Below are positions 9,832-18,197 of a stretch of DNA of 45,433 bases, piece by piece; positions within the stretch are counted from its first letter, which is position 1, and each line of letters opens with the position of its first letter. The DNA comes from Candidatus Hydrogenedentota bacterium (GTDB taxonomy: Bacteria > Hydrogenedentota > Hydrogenedentia > Hydrogenedentales > SLHB01): the NCBI GenBank assembly GCA_016209895.1, contig JACQVH010000077.1:1-45433 (forward strand). Direction: 5' to 3'. Position numbers and translations under genes: made by a program. The notes beneath the pieces were generated by a model. It did not search any database, was not told where the DNA came from, and saw only the letters and a list, made by a program, of their open reading frames with translations.

Positions 9832-9892
9832 GAATCCACGGTGGACCTGGACGAGGCTAGTCTTGGCCGCGCATGCTCACTCCCAAATGTGG

Positions 9893-9921
9893 AACTTGAG
9901 ATTTCAAGTTTGAGAACTCAA
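9893..9921. repeat. AT-rich inverted repeat at the end of the TolC-type gene
   Basis: AACTTGA-GATT-TCAAGTT (9893-9910) is a perfect small hairpin, followed immediately by a second one, TTGAG-AA-CTCAA. The sequence style (alternating CTTGAGA/TCAAGTT units) is unlike coding DNA here. The last codons and stop of the minus-strand outer-membrane gene lie inside it. There is no T-run, so it is not a classic terminator. It looks like one member of the window's short intergenic repeats. Confidence 0.5.
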
Positions 9922-11739
9922 GTCTGAGATTGGAGTGCTGCCCGGGCACTCCACGCCGCGGCGCAGCAGTAGCGACCCGTCCAATCGGTATAGATTGACT
10001 ATCGCCTTGAGGAAATTGGTGGCCGCCTGCACTTCGTTGATCTGGGCGGTGAGCAGATCGCGTTGGGTCTGGGCGACCAATACGGTGGTGGACCTCCCCA
10101 CGCGGAACTTCTCCAATTCCGTTTGCGCAGTCAGTTCTTGCAGCTTACGAGTCGCGGCGGTCGCGGAAACCTGCTCGCGGGCGCGTTGTAGTTCGATGTA
10201 GGCGCCGCGAACATCCTGCTCGACCAGTTGCTCGAGATTGGCGACCGCTTCGAGGTCGCGCTGATGTGTCAGTTCAGCGCGGAAATGGCGCGCGTGCGCG
10301 GCCCGATTGCCTAAAGGATAGCTAAGTTGCGCTCCGATATCCGTACGGTAGGCGTCATCTTCGAGGTCTCGCGTACCCCCTTGAAACGAAGCCGCGTATT
10401 CGGTTTCGGTCAGTTCCTTGCTAACCGTAAGGAAGAATTCCAACTGTGGCAACAAGCCGTTCTTGGTCTTTACCACTTCCAACTCGTCCTGTCGAACCAG
10501 CATCCGTGATTGGTTTAGCTCCGGTCGCATTCGGAGCGCGAGTTGGAAGGAACTTTCCACCTCGTCGGCCGGGATGTCGGGCATTAAAGGTTCGCTGACC
10601 AGCGTGACTTCCCGCGCGCGGAGAGCTTGCGCCGACGGGTTCAGCAGCCGCAGGAACGTGAGGCGGACTTGGGCCAGATTGCTCCGGGCATCAATGAGCG
10701 AACTACGTCGTTGCGCCACTTCCGCGTCGGCCGCGGCGCGTTCGCTCTCGGCTACTTTGCCGACCCGGATGCGCTCTTCGACTTCCGCCGCCTGGGTCTC
10801 GGCGACGGCCAGCGAGTCTTCGAAGATTTTGATTTGCTGCGCGGCCAGATAGTAGTCCCAGTAGGTGTTTTCCACTTGGGCCACCAGCGACTCGACAAAG
10901 GCCCGCAGTTGGAAATCGGAAGACATCGCGGCCAAGCGCGCTTGCCTCAGACTGGCTAGATTGACGCCCAATCCCGCGCCCCGCAATAACTGTTGCGTGA
11001 TGGATACCCCGATGGTAGACGCGTCCACGTCCGTATTATTTCCGCGGATGAGTGTGGGGTCTGAAGACGAATTCCGGGTCTCGGTACGGGACGCGTTGAA
11101 GTCCACGCTGAGACTGGTTCCGGTGGGGAGAAGTTCGGTGACGCCCACATTGCCGGAATTCACCCGCGTCTTAGTGTCGGTGTCCACCGGCACGGTCACG
11201 GTATTTCCGCTGTTACCGATGGGGGCGCTCACCGCCAAGTCGCGTTCGAGGCGGTCATAGCTACGGGTAAACGCCCCGACGAGCGTGGGATCGAAGACGG
11301 CCTTTTCCTCCGCGATACGTGTCCGCGCGAGTGCCGGATTCACTTGCTCCACCTGCAACGATTGATTGTTCTCCAAAGCCATCGCGATCGCAGCCTCGAC
11401 CGTAAGGACCAATGGTTCTTCCTGGGCCGGGACCGTTTCCGTTTTCAGTGCCGGCTTCACGGTAGCGGGCAACGCCGGCGGGGAAGGGGCCGGGATCTCG
11501 CCGGGCGGCCGCACCCGTATGTCGGGTATCTCCGGTCGGCGGCTGAACTCGACGGTAGCGCAGCCTACCAACGCCCCGAGGGCTGCGCAGATAAGCACAA
11601 GCGGTAGATGTCTCCGCGATGAGCTCTCTAGGCATTTCTTGATAGCGGTGGACGGACACGGACGGGCAGGGACGCGCAACGACTTGGCCGACGCGTGTTC
11701 CTGCCAATTGATCCCCCACCGACCGGCCTCCGCCATCAT
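9904..11739 (-). CDS. TolC/OprM-type outer-membrane efflux lipoprotein
   Basis: Outer-membrane channel protein (611 aa) of the TolC family, expected to form the exit duct for the MacAB-type pump encoded just upstream. It starts at ATG 11739, ten bases after the permease stop, with AAGAGG overlapping that stop codon as ribosome site. An unusually long basic N-terminus precedes a lipoprotein signal (LPLVLICAALGALVGC, lipobox Cys near residue 60); a shorter protein from an internal start is possible. After a Pro-rich linker, two OEP repeats follow with the typical long helices and small-residue periodicity (ALARTRIAEEKAVFDPTL; later VAESERAAADAEVAQRRSSLIDARSNLAQVR). Strands such as TDIGAQLSYPLGNRAAHARH resemble the membrane barrel. 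The C-terminus runs into a small repeat. Confidence 0.86.
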   Translation of the reverse strand: MMAEAGRWGINWQEHASAKSLRVPARPCPSTAIKKCLESSSRRHLPLVLICAALGALVGCATVEFSRRPEIPDIRVRPPGEIPAPSPPALPATVKPALKTETVPAQEEPLVLTVEAAIAMALENNQSLQVEQVNPALARTRIAEEKAVFDPTLVGAFTRSYDRLERDLAVSAPIGNSGNTVTVPVDTDTKTRVNSGNVGVTELLPTGTSLSVDFNASRTETRNSSSDPTLIRGNNTDVDASTIGVSITQQLLRGAGLGVNLASLRQARLAAMSSDFQLRAFVESLVAQVENTYWDYYLAAQQIKIFEDSLAVAETQAAEVEERIRVGKVAESERAAADAEVAQRRSSLIDARSNLAQVRLTFLRLLNPSAQALRAREVTLVSEPLMPDIPADEVESSFQLALRMRPELNQSRMLVRQDELEVVKTKNGLLPQLEFFLTVSKELTETEYAASFQGGTRDLEDDAYRTDIGAQLSYPLGNRAAHARHFRAELTHQRDLEAVANLEQLVEQDVRGAYIELQRAREQVSATAATRKLQELTAQTELEKFRVGRSTTVLVAQTQRDLLTAQINEVQAATNFLKAIVNLYRLDGSLLLRRGVECPGSTPISDLSSQT

Positions 11740-11748
11740 CGCATCCTC

Positions 11749-12957
11749 TTATTCGTATCGAAGCGCATCAATGGGGTTGAGCTTGGCGGCCCGCCAAGCC
11801 GGGTAATAGCCAAAGAAAATGCCCACCGCTCCGGAGAAAAGCATCGCCAAGACGATACTGCGCGGCTGCAGGTCAGTGGTGAAACTGGTGAGTTTGGCGA
11901 TCGCCTGCGCGGCCCCCACTCCGGCCCCCACGCCGATCAAGCCGCCCAGAGCGCTCATCAGGATGGACTCGTATAAGAATTGGCGAAGAATGTCGCGATC
12001 TTTCGCGCCGATGGCTTTGCGCACGCCAATCTCGCGGGTGCGCTCCGTTACCGTGACCAGCATGATGTTCATGAAGCCGATACCGCCCACGAGCAGGGAG
12101 ATACCCGCGACCGCTCCGAGCAAGATTGTGAAAGTTCGGGTCACTTCGGAGGCCGTCGTGAGCAGTTCGGCCTGATTGCGAATTTCGAAGTCGTTGGGCA
12201 TCTCCGGCCGAGTGCGATGGCGTTGGCGAAGGATCTCGGTCACTGCGTCTTGCACCTCATTCAAGTCGGCTTCGGGTCGGCATTGGATGTCGATCTCACG
12301 CAAGTATTCCTGCCCGAACAATTGCTTCATCGCGGTGGTGAACGGAATGATCACCTGATCGTCCGGATTGTACCAGCCTTGGTCGCCTTTCGCTTTGGTG
12401 ACGCCAATGATCTGAAAATTCTGACCGTTGATCTTGATGATGGCCCCCACCGGACTGTCCTTACCCATCAGATTCTCGGCGGCGACCGGCCCGATGATGG
12501 CAACGTGCGCCATGCGGTCAGTTTCAACATCGTTAAAAAGCCGGCCATCCTCGATTTCGAAGGCGCGGATGGGAAAGTACGTGATTGAAGTTCCCTGCAC
12601 CGAGGAGGCGGAGTTCTTTTCGTAGTATTTGATTTGGCCGCGGCCCTGCACCACCGGCGCCACTTGCAGGATACCGGGCACTTCTTTCAAGAGCGCCTCG
12701 GCGTCTTCGAGGGTCAGATTCTGTTGCGTGCCCGACATAACTCCGCCGGAGCCGCGCTGCGCGGGACGGACTACCAGCAGATGGGTTCCCATGGCGGAGA
12801 TATTGCTCAAGACTTGCGCTTTCGCGCCGGCCGCGATGGCGAGCATAGCAATCACCGCCCCGACGCCGATGATAATGCCCAGCACGGCCAGGAATGAGCG
12901 CAGCTTGTTCGCCAACAGGCTGAACACGGCAACTTTCAGCAGGGTCATCAGGTACAT
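11749..12957 (-). CDS. MacB-type ABC transporter permease
   Basis: A 402-residue MacB/FtsX-type permease, four membrane helices with a large periplasmic domain between helices 1 and 2. Helix 1 is in AVFSLLANKLRSFLAVLGIIIGVGAVIAMLAIAAGA; the MacB-like periplasmic core follows (residues ~55-260), e.g. VIGVTKAKGDQGW. Helices 2-4 cluster at the end, with the FtsX signature GGIGFMNIMLVTVTERTREI and ending SGAVGIFFGYYPAWRAAKLNPIDALRYE. In MacB of enterics ATPase and permease are one chain; here they are two genes 15 bases apart. The protein probably works mechanically, coupling ATP hydrolysis to export of a peptide, lipid or drug through the adaptor and TolC-type channel. The real cargo is unknown. 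Confidence 0.92.
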   Translation of the reverse strand: MYLMTLLKVAVFSLLANKLRSFLAVLGIIIGVGAVIAMLAIAAGAKAQVLSNISAMGTHLLVVRPAQRGSGGVMSGTQQNLTLEDAEALLKEVPGILQVAPVVQGRGQIKYYEKNSASSVQGTSITYFPIRAFEIEDGRLFNDVETDRMAHVAIIGPVAAENLMGKDSPVGAIIKINGQNFQIIGVTKAKGDQGWYNPDDQVIIPFTTAMKQLFGQEYLREIDIQCRPEADLNEVQDAVTEILRQRHRTRPEMPNDFEIRNQAELLTTASEVTRTFTILLGAVAGISLLVGGIGFMNIMLVTVTERTREIGVRKAIGAKDRDILRQFLYESILMSALGGLIGVGAGVGAAQAIAKLTSFTTDLQPRSIVLAMLFSGAVGIFFGYYPAWRAAKLNPIDALRYE

Positions 12958-12972
12958 GGCTTCTCGATTTCC

Positions 12973-13635
12973 TTACGCGTCGGTAATCCGTCCGTCCCGG
13001 ATGTGGACCGCCCGCTCACAACGCTCGGCCACGTTGGCTTCGTGCGTCACAACAACGATGGTGCGGCCTTCCCGGTGCAGCGAGCCGAACAACTCCATGA
13101 TCTCCTCCCCGGTCTTCGAGTCGAGGTTGCCGGTCGGCTCATCCGCCAGAATCATGGCCGGATCGTTCACGATGGCCCGCGCGATGGCTACGCGCTGCCG
13201 TTGACCACCGGAAAGCTGGTTCGGCTCATGGCGCATTCGGTCTTCGAGTCCCACGGTCTGTAACGCTGCTGCCGCGCGCTCTTTGGCGTCCTGGCGTCGC
13301 GCGTACAGCAGCGGCAGTTCAACATTTTCCAGGGCCGAGAGGCGTGGCAGCAGATTAAACGTCTGAAACACGAAGCCGATGCGAAGGTTGCGGATTTCGG
13401 CCAAGCGGTCTCTCGAAAGCCCGGCCACGTTCTCACCCGCCAACCGGTACAATCCGGAATCCGGGGTGTCCAAGCAGCCCAGAATATGCATCAGGGTGGA
13501 CTTGCCGCTTCCCGAAGGACCCATGATGGCAACCATCTCTCCTTCGGCGATTCCCATGGTGACGTCGTCGAGGGCCTTCACCACCGTCTCGCCCAAGGCG
13601 TAGTTCTTGGTTAAACCTTCGATTTCGATAATCAC
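12973..13635 (-). CDS. MacB/LolD-type ABC transporter ATPase
   Basis: Cytoplasmic ATPase (220 aa) of the MacB/LolD group, partner of the permease that follows. All motifs are intact: Walker A GPSGSGKSTLMHILG near residue 40, Q-loop FQTFNLLPRLSALENVELPL, signature LSGGQRQRVAIARAI, Walker B MILADEPTGNLDS and the switch His in VVVTHEANVAERC. NLLPRLSALENVELPL is typical of the LolD/MacB branch. The start is GTG at 13635, overlapping the adaptor's TGA in a GTGA, so translation is coupled. Length and motif order are standard. Confidence 0.95.
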   Translation of the reverse strand: MIIEIEGLTKNYALGETVVKALDDVTMGIAEGEMVAIMGPSGSGKSTLMHILGCLDTPDSGLYRLAGENVAGLSRDRLAEIRNLRIGFVFQTFNLLPRLSALENVELPLLYARRQDAKERAAAALQTVGLEDRMRHEPNQLSGGQRQRVAIARAIVNDPAMILADEPTGNLDSKTGEEIMELFGSLHREGRTIVVVTHEANVAERCERAVHIRDGRITDA

Positions 13636-14999
13636 CGGCGCCCACCCGGCGACTGGCCCCCGCTAATCGTCCGCATCATCATTCGGTCCCGGTTGCGCCG
13701 CTCGCGGTCGGGGCTCTCATTATTGCGCCACCGGCTGTCCGTTTCCGGTTTCAGCACCACCACCGTCTGGCCTTCGTCCAAACCGTTTAGAATCTCCGTG
13801 TTAACCCCGTCGGAAATGCCGATTTCAACGGGATGCTTCTCCTCTGTGGTTCCGAACGCTTTGGCCAAAGTTACGAAGGTATCACGGCGTTCGCGGACGA
13901 TGCTGTTGGCTGGAACCAGGAGCGTGTCCTCTTTTTCCGCAATGACGATGTCCACGTTGGCGGTCATCACGGGCTTCAGTAATGTCTTGTTTTCGCTGAG
14001 AATCTCGATGCGCACTTCAAACGTGACCACATTTTGCAGATTAACGCCTTGCGTCGCGATACGGTCCACCTTGCCCCGGAACCGTAGCCGCGGATACGCA
14101 TCAACGGTCACGTCGGCGCGCTGCCCCAATTCGACGAGTCCGATGTCGCTTTCGTCTACGGACGCGAGGATGAAAATGTGCGAGAGATCGGACAGCGTCA
14201 TCGCGGCCGTGCCGCCGCCGACATTACTGATCCCCGACGCGATGATCTGGCCGATTTGCACGTTGCGCGCGGAAACCACGCCGTCAATCGGGGAGACCAC
14301 GCGCGTGTAACCTAACTGGCGTTGGGCCAACGAGAGTGCGAGGCGATTCGAGTTCACTTGGGCTTTGTTTAGATTGATGTCCTGACGCTTGGTTTCCAGA
14401 TCGAGTTCCTGCGCCTTGAGGTCTTCGAGTTGCGCCTGCGCGGAATAGTATTCCTGTTCGGCTTGCACCGCGGCCGTACGGGCCGCGTCATATTCCTCCG
14501 GACTCGAGAACTTCTTAGCCAGCAGTTCCTCCACGCGTTTGGCTTTAGCCCGCTCGTTGGCGGCGCGGGCTTCCGCGGCTAGCACGGCCGCCCGTGTTTT
14601 CGGTTTCGCTGCGGCCAAATACTGCTGCGCCGTGACCAGATTACTCTCGGCTTGCGCGAGACGGGCCTCGGACGCCGCCAGCGCCGCTTCGGCCTGCTGT
14701 ACCAGGCGTTCCTGGTCCACCGGATCGAGCTCCAGGAGCAATTCGCCTTTTTTTACCGGGTCACTGACGTCGAACGGCAGCTTGACTACTTCGCCACTGG
14801 CGCGGCATTTGATTTCGACGTCGAGATTGGACACGATGCTCCCGGTACATTGAACCACTTGGCGAATTGGCCCGCGCGTCACGGCCGCGGTGGTGAGCGA
14901 CTCCTCGCCCGGGGTGGTGGCCGCATTGGTCCGGGTCCACCAGAACAGGCCCAAGGCGATCAGGAGCACCAAAATTGCGGGGATAAGTACTTTCTTCAT
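13632..14999 (-). CDS. MacA/HlyD-type periplasmic adaptor (membrane fusion protein)
   Basis: Periplasmic adaptor (455 aa) joining the inner-membrane MacB-type pump to the outer-membrane channel. One N-terminal membrane anchor (LIPAILVLLIALGLFWW, residues ~5-21) leads to the first half of the lipoyl domain (CRASGEVVKLPFDVSDPVKKGELLLELD). A long Ala/Glu/Gln-rich coiled-coil hairpin (~100-235) follows, then the second lipoyl half (VVSPIDGVVSARNVQIGQII), the barrel domain and a membrane-proximal domain. The Arg-rich tail (ESPDRERRNRDRMMM) is not typical of MacA and may be disordered. First gene of the four-gene operon adaptor-ATPase-permease-channel, with a recognisable promoter directly upstream. 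The shared order strongly supports tripartite export. Confidence 0.93.
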   Translation of the reverse strand: MKKVLIPAILVLLIALGLFWWTRTNAATTPGEESLTTAAVTRGPIRQVVQCTGSIVSNLDVEIKCRASGEVVKLPFDVSDPVKKGELLLELDPVDQERLVQQAEAALAASEARLAQAESNLVTAQQYLAAAKPKTRAAVLAAEARAANERAKAKRVEELLAKKFSSPEEYDAARTAAVQAEQEYYSAQAQLEDLKAQELDLETKRQDINLNKAQVNSNRLALSLAQRQLGYTRVVSPIDGVVSARNVQIGQIIASGISNVGGGTAAMTLSDLSHIFILASVDESDIGLVELGQRADVTVDAYPRLRFRGKVDRIATQGVNLQNVVTFEVRIEILSENKTLLKPVMTANVDIVIAEKEDTLLVPANSIVRERRDTFVTLAKAFGTTEEKHPVEIGISDGVNTEILNGLDEGQTVVVLKPETDSRWRNNESPDRERRNRDRMMMRTISGGQSPGGRR

Positions 15000-15322
15000 T
15001 TGCGTTCTCGGACCGATTCTTCATCGCGATCATACGCCGAACAATACGGATCGTGAAATCACGCCGCGACTCAGACTCCCGAAAGGACGTTGAGGTTTCC
15101 GAGGTATCTACGCTGTAACCCGAACCGCCGCTATAACCACCATAAATTATTCAGTCAGTTTGACTTACCGCACGTTCCTCATGGTGCCAAACCATAGCGC
15201 CATTGGCCTAGAGACCATCTCGAAACCAGCCGACCCAAACGAATTCTTGAACCGTACTGGCCCAGAGGTTTGCCGCAAGTTGTCTCATTCGTTAGAGTGT
15301 GAGAACGAAGAAGGAGTATTTC
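15000..15322. other. Divergent intergenic region between export operon and FprA gene
   Basis: About 320 bp between two outward-facing units. The left end holds a good minus-strand promoter for the export operon (see 15029-15057). The rest has no convincing gene. TTGACT at 15160-15165 could be a -35 for the FprA-type gene, but no matching -10 is seen at 16-18 bases. Confidence 0.4.
15029..15057 (-). promoter_or_regulatory. Promoter of the MacA-MacB-TolC export operon
   Basis: Read on the minus strand: -35 TTCACG (15057-15052), a 17-base spacer, then -10 TATGAT (15034-15029), five of six matches to the sigma-70 consensus. The predicted start near 15022 gives a short leader of about 22 bases before the adaptor ATG at 14999. 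Confidence 0.52.
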
Positions 15323-16696
15323 ATGACTGAATTAGGAACTGCGGCGCGGCCGTTCCGAGTGGCGATTGTGGGCAGCGGCCCGAGCGGGTTTTATGCCGCC
15401 GAGGCCTTGCTCAAATCGGACAAGGTCATCCAGATAAACATGTTTGACCGCTTGCCGACGCCTTACGGGTTGGTCCGAGGCGGCGTCGCGCCGGACCATC
15501 CCAAAATCAAAAGCGTGATTCGCGTCTACGACAAGATCGCTGAGCACGAGCGGTTCGCATTTTTCGGCAATGTCAAGATCGGCGAACACCTCCCGGTGAA
15601 TGAACTTCGCCGCTTTTATGACGCGGTGCTTTTCGCGTGCGGCGCCGAGACCGACAAACGATTGAGTATTCCCGGCGAGGACCTGCCCGGCAGTTACACG
15701 GCCACGGCGTTTGTGGGGTGGTACAACGGGCACCCGGATTACCGGCATTGCACCTTCGATCTGTCGCAGGAAGTCGCAGTGGTCGCAGGTCAGGGTAACG
15801 TGGCGATGGACGTGACCCGGATACTTGCGAAGACCGTGGATGAATTGCGGGAAACGGACATCGCGCAGCACGCGTTGGAAGCGCTGGCTGAAAGCAAGGT
15901 AAAGGAGATTCATCTGGTCGGACGTCGGGGTCCGGTGCAGGCGGCCTTTACGCAGCCGGAAATCAAGGAAATCGGCGAGTTGGCGGACTGTGATCCGGTA
16001 CTCGACCCGGCGGACCTGGAACTTAACGCGGCCAGTCAATCGGAATTGGATGATCTCAAGAATCAGCACAGCAAGAGGAACTTGGCGGTGCTGACCGAGT
16101 TCGCGTCGCGTCCCGCGCCCAGCAAAAACAAGCGGTATTGCATTCACTTCTTCAAGAGCCCGGTCGAGCTAGCCGGGAGCGGCAAAGTTGAGAGGGTCAT
16201 TCTGGAAAGGAATGAACTGGTCGGTGAACCGTTCAAGCAAAAAGCCCGCGGGACCGGCGTGCGGGAAGAGTTGAGCTGTGGCCTGTTCTTCCGCAGTGTC
16301 GGCTACCGGGGCTTGCCGCTCCCCGGCGTGCCCTTTGACGAAACGGCCGGCTTATTCCCGAACGAGCGTGGTCGCATCCTGGAAAGCGGGGCGCCGGCGC
16401 CGGGATTGTATGCCGCCGGCTGGATCAAGCGCGGACCTTCCGGCGTCATCGGCACCAACAAACCGGATAGCATCGAGACTGTCCAGTCCATGCTCGCCGA
16501 CTTGCCCGGCCTACTACCTTGCGAACCGCCGGACAGCGGCGCGCTGCGTGAATTGCTCATGGCCCGTGGAGTTCGGGCCGTGAGTTATGCCGATTGGCGT
16601 AAGATTGATGCCGCCGAAATCGAGCGCGGCAAGCTCCGCGGCAAACCCCGCGAGAAGTTCACCAGCATCGAAGAAATGCTGGCCGTCCTCGATTAG
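15323..16696 (+). CDS. Ferredoxin/adrenodoxin-type NADP+ reductase (FprA-like)
   Basis: FAD flavoprotein (457 aa) of the adrenodoxin reductase/FprA family, passing electrons between NADPH and ferredoxin-like partners in the cytosol. FAD site: [18 protein letters not shown] near the N-terminus. [19 protein letters not shown] follows, a signature of the family. NADPH site: [18 protein letters not shown], then [19 protein letters not shown] with the phosphate-binding arginines. The C-terminal FAD-closing motif [21 protein letters not shown] is intact. I start at ATG 15323, seven bases behind AAGGAG, rather than the upstream GTG at 15299. No ferredoxin or P450 gene lies beside it, so its partner is unknown. 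Length matches the family (~450-460). Confidence 0.93.
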   Translation: MTELGTAARPFRVAIVGSGPSGFYAAEALLKSDKVIQINMFDRLPTPYGLVRGGVAPDHPKIKSVIRVYDKIAEHERFAFFGNVKIGEHLPVNELRRFYDAVLFACGAETDKRLSIPGEDLPGSYTATAFVGWYNGHPDYRHCTFDLSQEVAVVAGQGNVAMDVTRILAKTVDELRETDIAQHALEALAESKVKEIHLVGRRGPVQAAFTQPEIKEIGELADCDPVLDPADLELNAASQSELDDLKNQHSKRNLAVLTEFASRPAPSKNKRYCIHFFKSPVELAGSGKVERVILERNELVGEPFKQKARGTGVREELSCGLFFRSVGYRGLPLPGVPFDETAGLFPNERGRILESGAPAPGLYAAGWIKRGPSGVIGTNKPDSIETVQSMLADLPGLLPCEPPDSGALRELLMARGVRAVSYADWRKIDAAEIERGKLRGKPREKFTSIEEMLAVLD

Positions 16697-16710
16697 CGTT
16701 CGCCAAAGCC

Positions 16711-16738
16711 CCTTTGTGCCCTTCGTGCCTTTGCGGTT
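16711..16738 (+). repeat. Copy of the CCTTCGTGCCTT intergenic repeat
   Basis: CTTTGTGCCCTTCGTGCCTT plus a few bases matches the opening of the longer repeat at 33008-33097 (CTTCGTGCCCTTCGTGCCTT). It sits in the 97-bp gap between the FprA-type and Tat-exported oxidoreductase genes. Confidence 0.6.
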
Positions 16739-16793
16739 ACAATGCGTTCGTTTACGTGGGCAACCTTGTTCGAGGCGTTGAGGGAACGTAGCC

Positions 16794-18062
16794 ATGCGAA
16801 AAACGAGCAAAGGCGGACAGCCGCGCGAGCTTGGACGGCGGAATTTTATTAAGGAAGTGGCGGGGACTGCCGTCGCTACCAGTTTGGCGGCGCGAGCGCA
16901 GGCGGCCGGCGAATCGAAGCCGACGCCTGGCCCCCAACCCAGCAAGACAATACGAATCGGTGTCGTCGGCGGAAACTTCGGCTGCGCCTTCTACTGGCAC
17001 AAGCATCCGAACTCAAATGTGTCCGCCGTCTGCGATCTCCGTGACGACCGGCTCCAGAGACTGGTCGAGACCTACGGGTGCACCAATACCTACAAGGATT
17101 TTCGCACTTTTCTGAAAGAGGGGCAGATGGACGCGGTCGCGGTGTTTACGCCGGCGCCGTTGCACGTCTGGATGGCCACCGAAGCGATGAAGGCGGGCAA
17201 GCACGTGATCTCGGCGGTGCCGGCCGGGATGTCCGAGGAAGAATGCGAGCAACTGATTGATTGCGTCCAGACCACGGGTATGAAGTACATGATGGCCGAG
17301 ACCAGCTACTACATGTCCGAGGTGATCACCTGTCGTGAATGGGCAAAAGAGGGAAAATTCGGGACCATCTTCTACGCGGAAGCCGAGTATCACCACGAAG
17401 GCCTGTTGGCGCTGCAATTCGACGAGCATGGTCTACCCACGTGGCGGCACGGGTTCCCGCCCATGCACTACCCGACCCACTGCACGGGCATCCTGGTGCC
17501 GGTTATGAACGAGCGGCTGACCGAAGTCACGTGCGTCGGCTGGGGTGACCAGCACGAAATCTTGCAAACGAACGAATACGAAAACCCGTTCTGGAATGAG
17601 GTTGCATTTTTCAAGACGTCCGGCGAGCACTGCTGCCGGGTTTCGGTCTGCTGGCACATCGCGGCGGGCGGTACGGAACGAACCACCGTGTATGGTGACC
17701 GCATGTCTTATATTATGGCGCGGCCCGAAGGTTCGTCCAACACCGTCGTCAGCATCAGCCAAGAAGGCAAGGTGGTGCTGGACGCTAACGGCTATCCCCA
17801 AGGCGACGTACAGCAGGTGGCCTTCGACCAGCCGAACCACTTCGACAAACTACCCGAGCCGCTGCGTCTGCCCAGCGGACACGGCGGTTCGCACACACAT
17901 ATCACCCATGAATTTGTCACGGCCCTCGTCGAAAGCCACAATCCCGCCGTGGACGTGTATGAAGCCGTAGCCTACACCGTCCCCGGCATCGTCGCGCACA
18001 AATCCGCCCTGCGCGACGGCCACACGCTTAAGATCAAAGACTACGGAAAAGCGACTGGGTAG
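16794..18062 (+). CDS. Tat-exported Gfo/Idh/MocA-fold oxidoreductase-like protein, no EKP lysine
   Basis: A 422-residue Gfo/Idh/MocA-fold protein. A twin-arginine signal (GRRNFIKEVAGTAVATSLAARAQA, residues ~14-37) indicates folded export, with cofactor bound, to the periplasm. The Rossmann start is RIGVVGGNFGCAFYW. The family's catalytic EKP motif is replaced: the site reads HVISAVPAGMSEEECEQL, so the usual Lys is gone. From memory, GH109 NAD-dependent alpha-N-acetylgalactosaminidases have EVPA at this place with a similar run-on, and the later MMAETSYYMSEVITC echoes GH109's E-N-x-x-Y region. A glycosidase of that kind is possible, but I cannot align it here. GAGGGA ten bases upstream supports ATG 16794. 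The next genes encode a sugar importer. Confidence 0.8.
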   Translation: MRKTSKGGQPRELGRRNFIKEVAGTAVATSLAARAQAAGESKPTPGPQPSKTIRIGVVGGNFGCAFYWHKHPNSNVSAVCDLRDDRLQRLVETYGCTNTYKDFRTFLKEGQMDAVAVFTPAPLHVWMATEAMKAGKHVISAVPAGMSEEECEQLIDCVQTTGMKYMMAETSYYMSEVITCREWAKEGKFGTIFYAEAEYHHEGLLALQFDEHGLPTWRHGFPPMHYPTHCTGILVPVMNERLTEVTCVGWGDQHEILQTNEYENPFWNEVAFFKTSGEHCCRVSVCWHIAAGGTERTTVYGDRMSYIMARPEGSSNTVVSISQEGKVVLDANGYPQGDVQQVAFDQPNHFDKLPEPLRLPSGHGGSHTHITHEFVTALVESHNPAVDVYEAVAYTVPGIVAHKSALRDGHTLKIKDYGKATG

Positions 18063-18069
18063 CGGCCAG

Positions 18070-18152
18070 TGACCAGTGGTCAGTGATCCGTTTCCGGTTT
18101 CCGGTTCCTGGTTTCGGATTGCCCGGTACTCGTCACTCGGTACTCGGCACGT
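18070..18152. repeat. Dispersed short-repeat block, copy 1
   Basis: Noncoding mosaic of short motifs: the 13-base palindrome TGACCAGTGGTCA (18070-18082), then GTTTCCGGTTTCCGGTTCC, then ACTCGTCACTCGGTACTCGG. The same three elements in the same order recur at 38431-38592. It occupies most of the gap before the sugar-binding lipoprotein gene. Confidence 0.75.
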
Positions 18153-18197
18153 TCTTTACTTGACCGTCTCTGCTTGCGCTGGTTATTCTGCCTTGTC

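Noticed and set aside
15332-16147. 271-codon minus-strand frame opposite the FprA-type reductase
   Set aside because: No family features; fully covered by the reductase with all its cofactor motifs.
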